From Dolomitihabitans soli (lineage in GTDB: Bacteria > Actinomycetota > Actinomycetes > Streptosporangiales > Streptosporangiaceae), in the NCBI RefSeq assembly GCF_022213955.1, contig NZ_JAKNTW010000001.1, forward strand, positions 558,001 to 622,000: a stretch of 64,000 nucleotides of DNA. The letters run 5' to 3'. Positions 25,887 to 34,047 of this stretch are shown here, in pieces. Each line of letters begins with the position of its first letter. Within the stretch, counting starts at the first letter, position 1. The translations under genes and the position numbers were made by a program. The notes beneath the pieces were generated by a model. It saw only the letters and a program-made list of their open reading frames with translations. It had not been told where the DNA came from and did no database searches.

Positions 25887-25952
25887 GGAGACGCTGCGGT
25901 GACGGAGTGGTGACGCAGCGGGGACGGAACGGGGACGCCGCCTCCCTACAGT
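25887..25952 (+). promoter_or_regulatory. SARP-type heptamer array and -10 element for the CIS operon
   Basis: Five heptamers of form GGNGACG start at 25887 (ggagacg), 25898 (ggtgacg), 25909 (ggtgacg), 25920 (ggggacg) and 25931 (ggggacg), each exactly 11 bases apart. TACAGT at 25947-25952 follows nine bases after the last and fits a -10. SARP activators such as ActII-ORF4 and DnrI bind heptamer direct repeats in 11-bp phase placed about 8 bases before the -10. A SARP gene lies at the other end of this operon. Binding itself is inferred. Confidence 0.7.
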
Positions 25953-26024
25953 TGCCTCGTTGTCCCCTCCCGTCTCGTCCCCCCCAACGACGGCGGACTG
26001 CGACAGGCGCTGAAAGGAGCGGCC

Positions 26025-28133
26025 GTGATCGACGGGCCAGCCGCCGGCGCCTTCGGACTCCTGCCTGCGCTGCACCGCCTCGACGCCCTCCTCAGCCGCG
26101 CCCTTGACGCGGCCGCCGACGTGTACGGGCCCGATGCGGCTGCCGATCCCTACCGCGGCCTCGTGATCGGCCCCGACGAGGTGGGCCGCCTCCTGCGCCG
26201 CGACCCCGGTGCGCCGCTCTTCCCCGACGGCGCGAACGATGACGTCGACCGGGGTGAGGAGCTCGACCGGCTCAGCCACGCGTTCGATCTCACGCCCTTC
26301 GACCTCGATCTGCTGGTCGTCGCGGCGGCTCCCGAGCTCGATCTGCGATACGAGCGGCTCTACGCCTATCTGCAGGATGACGTGGCCAGGCGGCGCCCGT
26401 CCGTGGATCTCGCGCTCAACCTGTTGTGCGCCTCGGCGGTGGCGCGGATCGAGGCGCGGCGCAGGGTCGCGCCGGACGCGCCGCTCATCCGGCACGGTCT
26501 GCTGCACCTGGTCGTGGACGCGGACCAGCCGCACCAGCCGTTGCTGGCCCGCGCGCTCAAGGTCGACGAGCAGATCCTGCACCTGCTGCTCGGCGAGCCG
26601 ACCCTCGACTCACGGCTCGCCTCGTGCGCCGTGCTGACGTACCCCGGGGAGACCGTCGCGGCGCCGCCGCTCGACCCGGCGACGCGGCAGGCCCTGCCCG
26701 GCCCGGGACACGGCGGTTCCCACGCGCCCCGGCTCTACTTCCACGGCCCGGCTGACGCGGGGCAGCGCGCGGCGGCCGAGGCGCTGGCGGGGGAGTACGG
26801 CCTGCCGCTGCTGGCGGTCGACCTGGAGCGGGCCGCCCGCTCGGAGACGCCGCTCGACGAGGTCATCCGGATCGCGTTCCGCGAGGCGTGGCTGCGCCGT
26901 ACCGCGATCTTCGTGTCCGGGGCCGACGTCGTGCTGGATGAGCCCGCGTCCGGGGCGCACGACCGGCTGCTGAGCGAGGTCGCGGCCGGCCGGGGGTTGA
27001 CCGTGCTGGCCGGGCGGCGGCGCTGGACCGCGGGGCCCGGACCCGAGCCGCTCGGGATCGTGGTGGTCCCCTTCCCGGTGCCGTCGGCCGCCGTCAGGCG
27101 TGACTGCTGGCGACGGGCGCTGGCCGCGGCCGGCCTCACCGTCGACGATCACGGCATCGAACGGCTGGCCGCGCAGTACCGCCTCACGGCGAGCCGGATC
27201 GGCGAGGCGGTCGCGACCGCGCGCAACCGGGCGGCGTGGCAGGAGGGCGAGCCGCAGGCCCCCGACCTGTTCGCCGCCGCCCGCGCGCAGTCGTGCCAGG
27301 ACCTCGGGCCGCTGGCCCGCCGGGTGGATCTCGCGTACCCGTGGGAGGCCCTCATCCTGCCCGATGACGCGTTGCGGCAGCTACGCGAGATGCGCGACCG
27401 GGTCTCGCAACGGCAGCGGGTGCTCGGCGAGTGGGGGTTCGAGCGGGTGCTGGCGCTCGGCCGGGGGATCTGCGCCCTGTTCGTGGGCCCCTCGGGCACC
27501 GGGAAGACCATGGCGGCCGACGTGGTCGCCGGTGACCTGGGGCTCGACCTGTACCGGATCGACCTGGCGGCCGTGGTCAGCAAGTACATCGGCGAGACGG
27601 AGAAGAACCTGGATCGCATCTTCGAGGCGGCCGAGAACGCCAACGCGGTCCTGTTCTTCGACGAGGCCGAGGCGATCTTCGGCAAGCGTTCGGAGGTCCG
27701 CGACGCGCACGACCGCTACGCCAACATCGAGACCGCCTTCCTGTTGCAGAGGATGGAGCAGTATGACGGCATCGCGATCCTGGCGACGAACCTCAGGGAG
27801 AACCTCGACGCCGCCTTCCTGCGCCGCCTGCACTTCGTGGTGGAGTTCCCGATGCCCACCGAGGCCGACCGGGAGCGGATGTGGCGTCGTTTCCTGCCCG
27901 CCGAGGCGCCCGTCGACGAGGGGATCGACTACGCCTTCCTCGCCCGCAGGTTCCGGCTGTCCGGCGGCAACATCAAGAACATCGTGCTCTCCTCGGCGTA
28001 CCTGGCCTGCGCGAACGGCGGCCGGATCGGCATGCCCCACCTGATCCGCGCGACCTGGCGCGAGCATCAGAAGATCGGCCATGTGCTCTCCGCGAGCGAC
28101 ATAGGCGAATACGCCGAATGTCTCGTCGACTGA
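26025..28133 (+). CDS. CIS AAA+ ATPase (Cis15/Pvc15-like)
   Basis: The 702-residue protein ends with a complete AAA+ module: Walker A GPSGTGKT (Gly488-Thr495), Walker B VLFFDEAE (Asp546, Glu547), a sensor ILATN and an arginine finger region FLRRLHF. The N-terminal half includes a second, degenerate nucleotide fold (LYFHGPADAGQRAAAEALA) without a lysine, typical of CIS ATPases. In known contractile injection systems this ATPase is encoded with the particle genes and is thought to help assembly or cargo handling rather than be a particle part. It is the first gene of the operon, GTG start behind AAAGGAG, with the heptamer array upstream. Confidence 0.92.
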   Translation: MIDGPAAGAFGLLPALHRLDALLSRALDAAADVYGPDAAADPYRGLVIGPDEVGRLLRRDPGAPLFPDGANDDVDRGEELDRLSHAFDLTPFDLDLLVVAAAPELDLRYERLYAYLQDDVARRRPSVDLALNLLCASAVARIEARRRVAPDAPLIRHGLLHLVVDADQPHQPLLARALKVDEQILHLLLGEPTLDSRLASCAVLTYPGETVAAPPLDPATRQALPGPGHGGSHAPRLYFHGPADAGQRAAAEALAGEYGLPLLAVDLERAARSETPLDEVIRIAFREAWLRRTAIFVSGADVVLDEPASGAHDRLLSEVAAGRGLTVLAGRRRWTAGPGPEPLGIVVVPFPVPSAAVRRDCWRRALAAAGLTVDDHGIERLAAQYRLTASRIGEAVATARNRAAWQEGEPQAPDLFAAARAQSCQDLGPLARRVDLAYPWEALILPDDALRQLREMRDRVSQRQRVLGEWGFERVLALGRGICALFVGPSGTGKTMAADVVAGDLGLDLYRIDLAAVVSKYIGETEKNLDRIFEAAENANAVLFFDEAEAIFGKRSEVRDAHDRYANIETAFLLQRMEQYDGIAILATNLRENLDAAFLRRLHFVVEFPMPTEADRERMWRRFLPAEAPVDEGIDYAFLARRFRLSGGNIKNIVLSSAYLACANGGRIGMPHLIRATWREHQKIGHVLSASDIGEYAECLVD

Positions 28134-28146
28134 CCCGGAGGGAGCC

Positions 28147-28989
28147 ATGTTCCACGACCTCGACCTGACCATCCGCGCGCTGCTCGACGACGCCACCGTG
28201 CCGCCCTCACTGGCGGGCGTCGACGTCACGTTCAAGCCGCCGGACCGGGCGTTCACGTTCACCCAGCCGACCGTCGACCTCTTCCTGTACGGCGTGCACG
28301 AGAACCGTGTCCTGCGCGACCAGGTGCCGATCGTGGAACAGGTGGGCGGGATCTTCGTCAGGCGGATGCCGCCGCTGCGCTTCGACTGCGACTACCTCAT
28401 CACCACGTGGTCGAAGAAGCCGGACGCGATCGGGATCGAGGAGGAGCACCGGCTGCTCGGCCTGGCGCTGGCCAAGCTCAGCCGTTTCCCGCTGATCCCC
28501 GCGGAGTATCTGCGCAACTCGCTGGTCGAGCAACCCTTCCCGCTGCAGATGTGGGTGGCCCAGCCCGACGACAGCAAGAGCCTCAGCGAGTTCTGGAGCG
28601 CGCTCGGGGTGGCGCCCAGGTCCTCCTTCCACCTGATGGTCACGGTCGCGCTGGACCCGCTCGCCACGATCGCCGAAGGCCCGCCGGTGGTGACCAAACA
28701 GCTCGTCCTCGACGACGACCTGGACCCGGCCACGCCCGGCGACTCGCTGTACGCCATCGGCGGGACCGTCAGAGACGCCGTGACAGACGAGGTCATCGCG
28801 GGTGCGCGCGTCACACTCGACGCGGCCCGCTCCGCCACGACCGATGCCGGCGGGCGCTTCCGGCTCTTCCAGGTCGGTGGCGGAGAACACACGCTGACCG
28901 CGAGCGCGCCCGGATACGCGGGCGGCGGCAGGGCCATCGCCGTACCGGCCGCGGCTCCGAACGACTACGACATCGATCTCTCGTCCTGA
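28147..28989 (+). CDS. DUF4255 protein, CIS tube-end cap (Cis16-like) with carboxypeptidase-regulatory-type tail
   Basis: The first 190 residues are DUF4255 (MFHDLDLTIRALLDD, then FTQPTVDLFLYGVHEN and the WSALGVAPRSSFHLMVTVAL end), the family of Afp16/Pvc16 proteins that terminate tube and sheath growth. The last 80 residues (AIGGTVRDAVTDEVIAGARV, TDAGGRFRLFQVGGGEHTLT) form a carboxypeptidase-regulatory-like beta sandwich not needed in the basic family, so this is a two-domain version. The gene follows the ATPase by 13 bases. The added domain may decorate the particle end or bind the membrane. Confidence 0.88.
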   Translation: MFHDLDLTIRALLDDATVPPSLAGVDVTFKPPDRAFTFTQPTVDLFLYGVHENRVLRDQVPIVEQVGGIFVRRMPPLRFDCDYLITTWSKKPDAIGIEEEHRLLGLALAKLSRFPLIPAEYLRNSLVEQPFPLQMWVAQPDDSKSLSEFWSALGVAPRSSFHLMVTVALDPLATIAEGPPVVTKQLVLDDDLDPATPGDSLYAIGGTVRDAVTDEVIAGARVTLDAARSATTDAGGRFRLFQVGGGEHTLTASAPGYAGGGRAIAVPAAAPNDYDIDLSS

Positions 28990-29008
28990 GCCGAGATAAG
29001 GAGTTGCG

Positions 29009-30163
29009 ATGCCCACTTACCAGGCGCCCGGCGTCTACGTGGAAGAGGTCGACCTCACTCCGGCGATCACCGGGGTCGGCACCAGTACGGCCGGCTTCAT
29101 CGGGGTCTCCGACGGCGGCAACATGCCGACCGGTCCCGACGGCGCGGCGTACCCTCTGGCGGCGATCGAGGAGCCGCAACTGGTCACCAGTTTCGACCAG
29201 TTCAAACGGTTCTTCGGAGATTTCGACATCGGCAACCGGGTGCTGGCTCATTCGATCTACGGCTTCTTCAACAACGGAGGCTCGATCTGCTGGGTGGCCC
29301 GGGTGGCCGACCTCGCCGACAGGGTGGCGGTCGGCAGGGTGCTGACCAAGTTCGAGGCGATCGACGACATCGCGATCGTCGCCGCGCCCGGCGCGCTGAC
29401 AGCCCCCGTGCAACTCGCGCTGATCGAGCACTGCGACAACGTGAACCTGAGGGACCGGTTCGCCATTCTCGACGGTCAGCGGGTCACCACCGTCACCAAG
29501 GACGAGATCATGGGCGATCTGGTCAACACGAGCGACTACGCGGCGATCTACTTCCCGCACGTCGTGGTCTTCGACCCCGTGGAGGGGACGGGAATCCCGA
29601 TCCCGCCCAGCGGCCTGATGGCCGGCATCTACGCCCGGGTGGACAGCACACGGGGCGTGCACAAGGCGCCGGCCAACGAGGTCGTCAAGGGTGCGCTCGG
29701 GCTGGAGTACCCGACCTCCAAGGCCGAGCAGGCCAACGTGAACCTCGAAGGCGTCAACGTCATCCGTACCCTCAACGGCGCGATCCGGGTCTGGGGGGCG
29801 CGCACCCTGGGCAGCTCCGACCCCCAGAAGATCCCCTACATCAACGTCCGCCGCCTGATGAACTACCTGCGCGAGTCGATCGACGAGGGCAGCCAGTTCG
29901 CCGTCTTCGAACCCAACAGCAACCCCCTCTGGCAGAAGATCAACCGGAGTGTCACCGCCTTCCTGACCCGGGTCTGGCGCGACGGGGCGCTGTTCGGACT
30001 CCAGCCGGAGCAGGCCTTCTACGTGAGATGTGATGAGTCGACCAATCCACCGGAGACCCGCGACATCGGTCAGGTGATCATCGAGATCGGCGTCGCCCCG
30101 GTCAAGCCGGCGGAGTTCGTCGTCTTCCGGATCGCCCAGTTCTCCGAAATTCCCACCACCTAG
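29009..30163 (+). CDS. CIS contractile sheath protein
   Basis: The 384-residue product starts with the sheath signature YQAPGVYVEEVDLTP (residues 4-18), continues with TAGFIGVS and LVTSFDQFKRFFGDF, and ends with the phage-sheath C-terminal domain (YINVRRLMNYLRESIDEGSQ, FLTRVWRDGALFG, EIGVAPVKPAEFVVFRI). These parts mediate the interwoven sheath mesh that contracts on firing. It is at the short end for CIS sheaths, with a reduced outer domain, and only one sheath gene is present in the cluster, as in Streptomyces-type systems. It lies 19 bases after the DUF4255 gene and 24 before the tube gene. Confidence 0.95.
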   Translation: MPTYQAPGVYVEEVDLTPAITGVGTSTAGFIGVSDGGNMPTGPDGAAYPLAAIEEPQLVTSFDQFKRFFGDFDIGNRVLAHSIYGFFNNGGSICWVARVADLADRVAVGRVLTKFEAIDDIAIVAAPGALTAPVQLALIEHCDNVNLRDRFAILDGQRVTTVTKDEIMGDLVNTSDYAAIYFPHVVVFDPVEGTGIPIPPSGLMAGIYARVDSTRGVHKAPANEVVKGALGLEYPTSKAEQANVNLEGVNVIRTLNGAIRVWGARTLGSSDPQKIPYINVRRLMNYLRESIDEGSQFAVFEPNSNPLWQKINRSVTAFLTRVWRDGALFGLQPEQAFYVRCDESTNPPETRDIGQVIIEIGVAPVKPAEFVVFRIAQFSEIPTT

Positions 30164-30187
30164 CCCCCGATCCCGCAGGAGACACCG

Positions 30188-30622
30188 ATGGCGACTGGAG
30201 TGCGGGTCGACCCGTACCGCAACTACAACTTCGTGCTGGAGATCGACGGCATCACCCAGGGGGGCTTCACCGACTGCACGGGCTTCGGCGCGACCACCGA
30301 CCCCATCGAGTACCGGGAGGGCGGCGACAACACGACGAGCCGCAAACTGCCCGGCCAGACCAAATACCCCAACATCACGCTGAAGTGGGGCCTGACCGAC
30401 TCCCGCGAGCTGTACGACTGGTACCGCGACGTCACCAAGGGGAAGATCTCGCGCCGCAACGGCAGCATCATCCTCAACGACCTGACCGGCAAAGAGGTCA
30501 TGCGCTGGAACTTCTTCGAGGCCTGGCCCGCCAAGTGGGACGGTCCCGACTTCAGCGCCAAGGGCACCGACGTCGCCATCGAGACGCTCGAGATCGCGCA
30601 CGAGCGGATCGAGAGGGCCTGA
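30188..30622 (+). CDS. CIS inner tube protein
   Basis: A 144-residue phage tail tube-like protein. It begins with VDPYRNYNFVLEIDGITQGGFTDCTGF and carries the EYREGGDNTTSRKLPGQTKYP loop and a WFDWYRD-like YDWYRDVTKGKISRRNGSI segment, which are the standard marks of Hcp-fold CIS tube proteins (Cis1, Pvc1). Hexamer rings of this protein would build the channel inside the sheath. Only one tube gene is seen, immediately after the sheath gene. The next gene begins two bases past its stop. Confidence 0.95.
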   Translation: MATGVRVDPYRNYNFVLEIDGITQGGFTDCTGFGATTDPIEYREGGDNTTSRKLPGQTKYPNITLKWGLTDSRELYDWYRDVTKGKISRRNGSIILNDLTGKEVMRWNFFEAWPAKWDGPDFSAKGTDVAIETLEIAHERIERA

Positions 30623-30624
30623 CC

Positions 30625-30990
30625 GTGTTCCAGACCGAACGAGAGTTCACCCTTCCGCTGGGCTACCTCGACGACGAGGGCACCCTGCACCGCAAGGGGA
30701 CGATGCGGCTGGCCACCGCCGCCGACGAGATCCATCCGCTCCGTGACCCGAGGGTCCAGCAGAACGACGCCTATCTCATCGTCATCATCCTGTCCCGGGT
30801 GATCACCGCGCTGGGCACGGTCTCGCAGATCAACCCGAAGGTCATCGAGGGATTCTACGCGGCCGACCTCGCCTACCTCCAGGAGCTATACAACCGCCTC
30901 AACCAGTACGGCGACGCCGCCCCGGAGACGTCCTGCCCCGAGTGCGAGCACCGCTTCCCGATGGCGGTGAACGGGTCGGGGGGATCTTGA
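30625..30990 (+). CDS. Phage-tail-assembly-like small CIS protein with C-x2-C motif
   Basis: A 121-residue protein (start GTG 30625, two bases after the tube gene stop). The body EREFTLPLGYLDDEGTLHRK and LRDPRVQQNDAYLIVIILSRVI resembles tail assembly proteins that follow the tube gene in CIS loci, where such proteins act as chaperones before the tape measure. The C-terminal CPECEHRF has two cysteines and a histidine as in a small zinc-binding knuckle. Its stop overlaps the next start (TTGA at 30987-30990), so translation is coupled. The metal-binding idea is inferred. Confidence 0.75.
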   Translation: MFQTEREFTLPLGYLDDEGTLHRKGTMRLATAADEIHPLRDPRVQQNDAYLIVIILSRVITALGTVSQINPKVIEGFYAADLAYLQELYNRLNQYGDAAPETSCPECEHRFPMAVNGSGGS

Positions 30991-31151
30991 GCTACCCCCT
31001 CAAGACGCTGTACGAGGAGGTAGCGTTCATCGCTTTTCACTTCCACTGGCCGCCGGAGTCGGTCATGAGCCTGGAGCACGCCGACCGCCGCCGCTGGGTG
31101 GCCGAGATCTCGGCCATCAACCTGCGCATCAACGAAGGGACCCCACCGTGA
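30987..31151 (+). CDS. DUF6760-type small CIS protein
   Basis: A 54-residue protein starting at TTG 30987, where the previous TGA overlaps it. It contains LYEEVAFIAFHFHWP and LEHADRRRWVAEISAIN, which match the short DUF6760 proteins found between the tail-assembly gene and the baseplate genes of actinobacterial CIS operons. In phages this position holds the second, often frameshifted, chaperone product (gpE/GpGT type). The coupled start fits that role, which is inferred from location. It overlaps the next gene by GTGA. Confidence 0.7.
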   Translation: MSYPLKTLYEEVAFIAFHFHWPPESVMSLEHADRRRWVAEISAINLRINEGTPP

Positions 31152-32122
31152 CGGCGAACCGGATCCGCGCCGGGTTCGTCCGGCGTCCGCCGTGGGTGGG
31201 CCGGTTCGCCCCGAGTGCGTCACGGGTTGGCCGGACCCGTGCCGGCTTCCCCTCGCGCACACCACTGGTGGGCCGGTGGAGTGTCTGGTTCGCCCGGCGT
31301 GCGCCGTGGGTGGGCCGGTGGAGTGCCGGGTTCGCCCCGCGTGCGCAATGGGTGGGCCGGTGGCGGGCGTGGGCCCGTGACCGGGCGGCCGGCCGTACCC
31401 GGCTGGAACGGCGACGCCCGGCGGTGGGCATGGCGTTCCGGTGGGCACGGCGGCCGGCGGCGGGTGTGCTCCCGCGAGCCGCGCCCGCAGGGTCGGTCAA
31501 CGGGGGGCCGACGGTCACCACCTGGCCGCTCGGACGCTCCTGCGACCGGCATCACGGCCGGGCCGCCGCCGTGCCGGCACACCGATGGGCGGCGTCGCCC
31601 TCCGCCGAGCCGCCGGGACCGCGCCGGCTGCGTTCTGCCGTCCCGGCCCCGCGTCCGGCCCCGCGTCCGGCTGCGGACAGGCGCCTCGAAACGAGGGCCC
31701 CGGAGCACGCCGTGGGCACTGTGACACGTCCGGCGGCGGGCGAGTTCGTCACCCGGGTCGTTCGGAGCCGCCTGCGGGTGGAGGTCCCCGTCCGGGACGC
31801 GGTCCTCGCGCACGGCCACCCGCCGTATGGACCGGACGGACAACCGGCCACCGGCCCGCCACCCGGCGCCTACGGCCGCCTCCCGCCACCCGCCGCCTAC
31901 GGTCACCTGCCGCCGCCCCCGGGCCGGTACGGCGAGGCCGCGTCAACCGACCGGCACGCCGGCGAGCCGCCGCAACCTGACCGGGACGGCGGTGCGCGGC
32001 AACCGGCACGGCAACCCGGCGGCGCCGTACCGATCGATCTGGAACGGCTCACCGACCAGATCGTGAACCGGCTCGACGAACGCCTGATCGCTCAGCGTGA
32101 GCGGTTCGGGCGGGGGTTCTGA
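31148..32122 (+). CDS. Low-complexity CIS protein with 14-residue VGRW repeats
   Basis: The 324-residue product starts with a GTGA overlap at 31148. Residues about 12-90 contain repeated PWVGRWSAGFAPRA-type units of 14 residues (42 bases), very rich in Arg and Trp; the middle is Pro/Ala/Arg/Gly-rich and probably disordered; the last 28 residues (IDLERLTDQIVNRLDERLIA) form one amphipathic helix seen at the end of the corresponding protein in other actinobacterial CIS loci. It lies where a tape-measure protein would be expected but has no long helical rod. The DNA repeats near 31190-31370 suggest recent expansion. Function unknown. Confidence 0.6.
   Translation: MTANRIRAGFVRRPPWVGRFAPSASRVGRTRAGFPSRTPLVGRWSVWFARRAPWVGRWSAGFAPRAQWVGRWRAWARDRAAGRTRLERRRPAVGMAFRWARRPAAGVLPRAAPAGSVNGGPTVTTWPLGRSCDRHHGRAAAVPAHRWAASPSAEPPGPRRLRSAVPAPRPAPRPAADRRLETRAPEHAVGTVTRPAAGEFVTRVVRSRLRVEVPVRDAVLAHGHPPYGPDGQPATGPPPGAYGRLPPPAAYGHLPPPPGRYGEAASTDRHAGEPPQPDRDGGARQPARQPGGAVPIDLERLTDQIVNRLDERLIAQRERFGRGF
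31190..31370 (+). repeat. 42-bp in-frame repeats in the low-complexity CIS gene
   Basis: Units centred on tgggtgggccggtgg recur at 42-base spacing, clearest at about 31269, 31311 and 31353, with more diverged earlier units. They encode the 14-residue VGRW motif. Confidence 0.7.
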
Positions 32123-32152
32123 AACCAGCCCGCACCTTTGACGGAGACGCTG

Positions 32153-32818
32153 ATGGCGCTGACGAAACTCCAGGTGACCGTGGTCCACACGGGAGAGGTC
32201 GTGCTCCTGCCGTTCAATCCGGAGGAGTACACCCTCAATCAGGACAACGCCTTCGCGTCTCAGGCGATCCCCGGGCTGTCGGGGCCCATCGTGCAGTTCG
32301 TCAACGGCAACATGCAGACCCTGGAGATGGAGTTGCTGTTCGACACCTGGGACACCGACAGCCTGGAGAAACGCGATGTCCGTGAGCTGACCGGCCGGGT
32401 CGTCCGGCTGCTCGACATCGACGGGGAACTGCACGCGCCGCCGGTGCTGCGGGTGCAGTGGGGGAGTCTCGACTTCCACTGCGTCCTGGCGCGGGCGGTG
32501 CAGAAGTTCCAGATGTTCGCCGACGACGGCCGGCCGGTGCGGGCGCGCGTCTCGGTCACCTTCAATCGGGTGATCGATCCGGGACGGGAGGCCAGGGAGG
32601 TCAACCGGCAAACCGCCGACTTCACGAAATTTCATGCCGTGGTGGAGGGCGAGACGTTGAGCGGGATCTCCGCCCGCTACTACGACGACCCGCGGCTGTG
32701 GCGGCCGATCGCGCTCGCCAACGCGCTCGCCGACCCTCGCACGATCGTCCCCGGGCAGGCGTTGCGCATTCCCGCGTTGCCGTACCACAGCCCGGAGACC
32801 GGCGAGGTGGTGCGCTGA
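32153..32818 (+). CDS. CIS baseplate protein with LysM domain (Cis7-like)
   Basis: The 221-residue protein begins at ATG 32153 with GGAG upstream. Its first part (VVLLPFNPEEYTLNQDNAF, then ELLFDTWDTDSLEKRDVREL) is the gp53/Pvc7-like baseplate fold; the end (VVEGETLSGISARYYDDPRL, ANALADPRTIVPGQALRIP) is a LysM domain, which in related systems sits at the baseplate hub and may contact peptidoglycan. It begins the baseplate block of the operon, followed two bases later by the gpD-like hub. Confidence 0.9.
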   Translation: MALTKLQVTVVHTGEVVLLPFNPEEYTLNQDNAFASQAIPGLSGPIVQFVNGNMQTLEMELLFDTWDTDSLEKRDVRELTGRVVRLLDIDGELHAPPVLRVQWGSLDFHCVLARAVQKFQMFADDGRPVRARVSVTFNRVIDPGREAREVNRQTADFTKFHAVVEGETLSGISARYYDDPRLWRPIALANALADPRTIVPGQALRIPALPYHSPETGEVVR

Positions 32819-32819
32819 C

Positions 32820-34037
32820 ATGGCCCGTTTCCCCGCCTACGCGCCGGAGTACCTCATCGAGATCGACGGCCGGCCGATCCCGCCCGAGCTGCGCGGCTGC
32901 GTGAGCCGGATCAGTCACACCGACGGGATGCAGGGCGCCGACCGGGTGGAGTTCTCCGTCGCCAACGAGGGGCTGCGCTGGCTCGACCACCCCCTGTTGC
33001 AGGTCGACAACCCGTGCACGCTGGCCCTGGGCTACGCGCCCGACCCGCTGGAGCGGGTCTTCACCGGCGAGATCACCGGTGTCACCGCCTCCTTCCCGAA
33101 CGGTGGGATACCCACGTTGACGGTCGTCGCCCACGACTTCCTGCAACGGCTCACCATCGGCGCCAAGGACCGCGGATTCATGCTGAACGTGCCGGCGATC
33201 GGGCACTTCCCGCTGCCGGACGCGGTGGTCACCTCGCTGGTGTCGGCGAGCAACCTGCTGGTCCCGCTCAACGATCCGGTCGGAGCCGCGCTGTCGTTCT
33301 TCACCCTCGCCATCGCCTACGCGGTCAGCCCCTCCGAGGCGAGGAAGGGCGTGCGGCTGCAGGGCGGAGAGACCGACTTCGACTTCCTGAGCCGGATCGC
33401 CAAGGAGAACGGCTGGGAGATGTACATCGACCACACCGTGCAGCCGCGGGGATCGGCGCTGCGGTTCCAGTTCCTGGTTCAGGACTACGCGCCGAGCGTC
33501 ACCCTCGCCTGGGGACACTCGCTGGCCGACTTCACGCCACGCCTGACCACCGTGGGCCAGGTCGGCGGGGTCACGACCCGGGTGTGGCTGCCGAGCATCA
33601 AGGTCGAACTGGTCGCGATCCTCGGCTGGGACTACGACCGGGCCGCCTTCGACCTGCAGATCTTCCCCGGCCTGGCCGGTCTGGAGGACGCCGTCGGATC
33701 CGACCGGGCCCGCTCGCTGCACAAGGTGGAGTCCAGCGGCGCGGCGACGATGGCCAAGAAGCTGCTCGGCGAACTGCTTCCCCGGCTGAACAGCCGCCTG
33801 ACCGGGAGCGGCAGCACGGTCGGCGACCTCGCCATCAAGGCCGGCCGGGTCATCGACCTCAAGGGCCTGGGCGAGCAGTTCAGCGGCCTCTACCGCGTCA
33901 CCTCCGCCACCCACACCATCGACGGCGGCGGATTCAGAACCTCCTTCGAGGTACGCAAAGAGGTCTGGTTCGGCTCGATCCCCACCCCCAGGGGCGTGGA
34001 CGGGCCGGCCCGGGTCAACGGCCAACGGATCGGTTAG
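32820..34037 (+). CDS. CIS central hub protein (phage gpD/VgrG-N-like, Cis8)
   Basis: The 405-residue protein has the late-control-D fold: PEYLIEIDGRPIPPELRGCV at the start, a VTASFPNGGIPTLTVVAHDF strand pair, QGGETDFDFLSRIAKENGWE (the conserved element of this family) and a C-terminal GLYRVTSATHTIDGGGFRTSFEV. It would form the trimeric hub that connects the tube with the spike. The ATG is two bases past the previous stop. The spike and PAAR tip genes follow directly. Confidence 0.9.
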   Translation: MARFPAYAPEYLIEIDGRPIPPELRGCVSRISHTDGMQGADRVEFSVANEGLRWLDHPLLQVDNPCTLALGYAPDPLERVFTGEITGVTASFPNGGIPTLTVVAHDFLQRLTIGAKDRGFMLNVPAIGHFPLPDAVVTSLVSASNLLVPLNDPVGAALSFFTLAIAYAVSPSEARKGVRLQGGETDFDFLSRIAKENGWEMYIDHTVQPRGSALRFQFLVQDYAPSVTLAWGHSLADFTPRLTTVGQVGGVTTRVWLPSIKVELVAILGWDYDRAAFDLQIFPGLAGLEDAVGSDRARSLHKVESSGAATMAKKLLGELLPRLNSRLTGSGSTVGDLAIKAGRVIDLKGLGEQFSGLYRVTSATHTIDGGGFRTSFEVRKEVWFGSIPTPRGVDGPARVNGQRIG

Positions 34038-34047
34038 GGGAGTCGTC

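Larger units (their letters stand above)
25281..26024. other. Long intergenic region before the CIS operon
   Basis: The 744 bases hold the inverted repeat, the weak transposase remnant and, next to the operon, the heptamer array and promoter described separately. No intact gene is supported. Confidence 0.6.
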
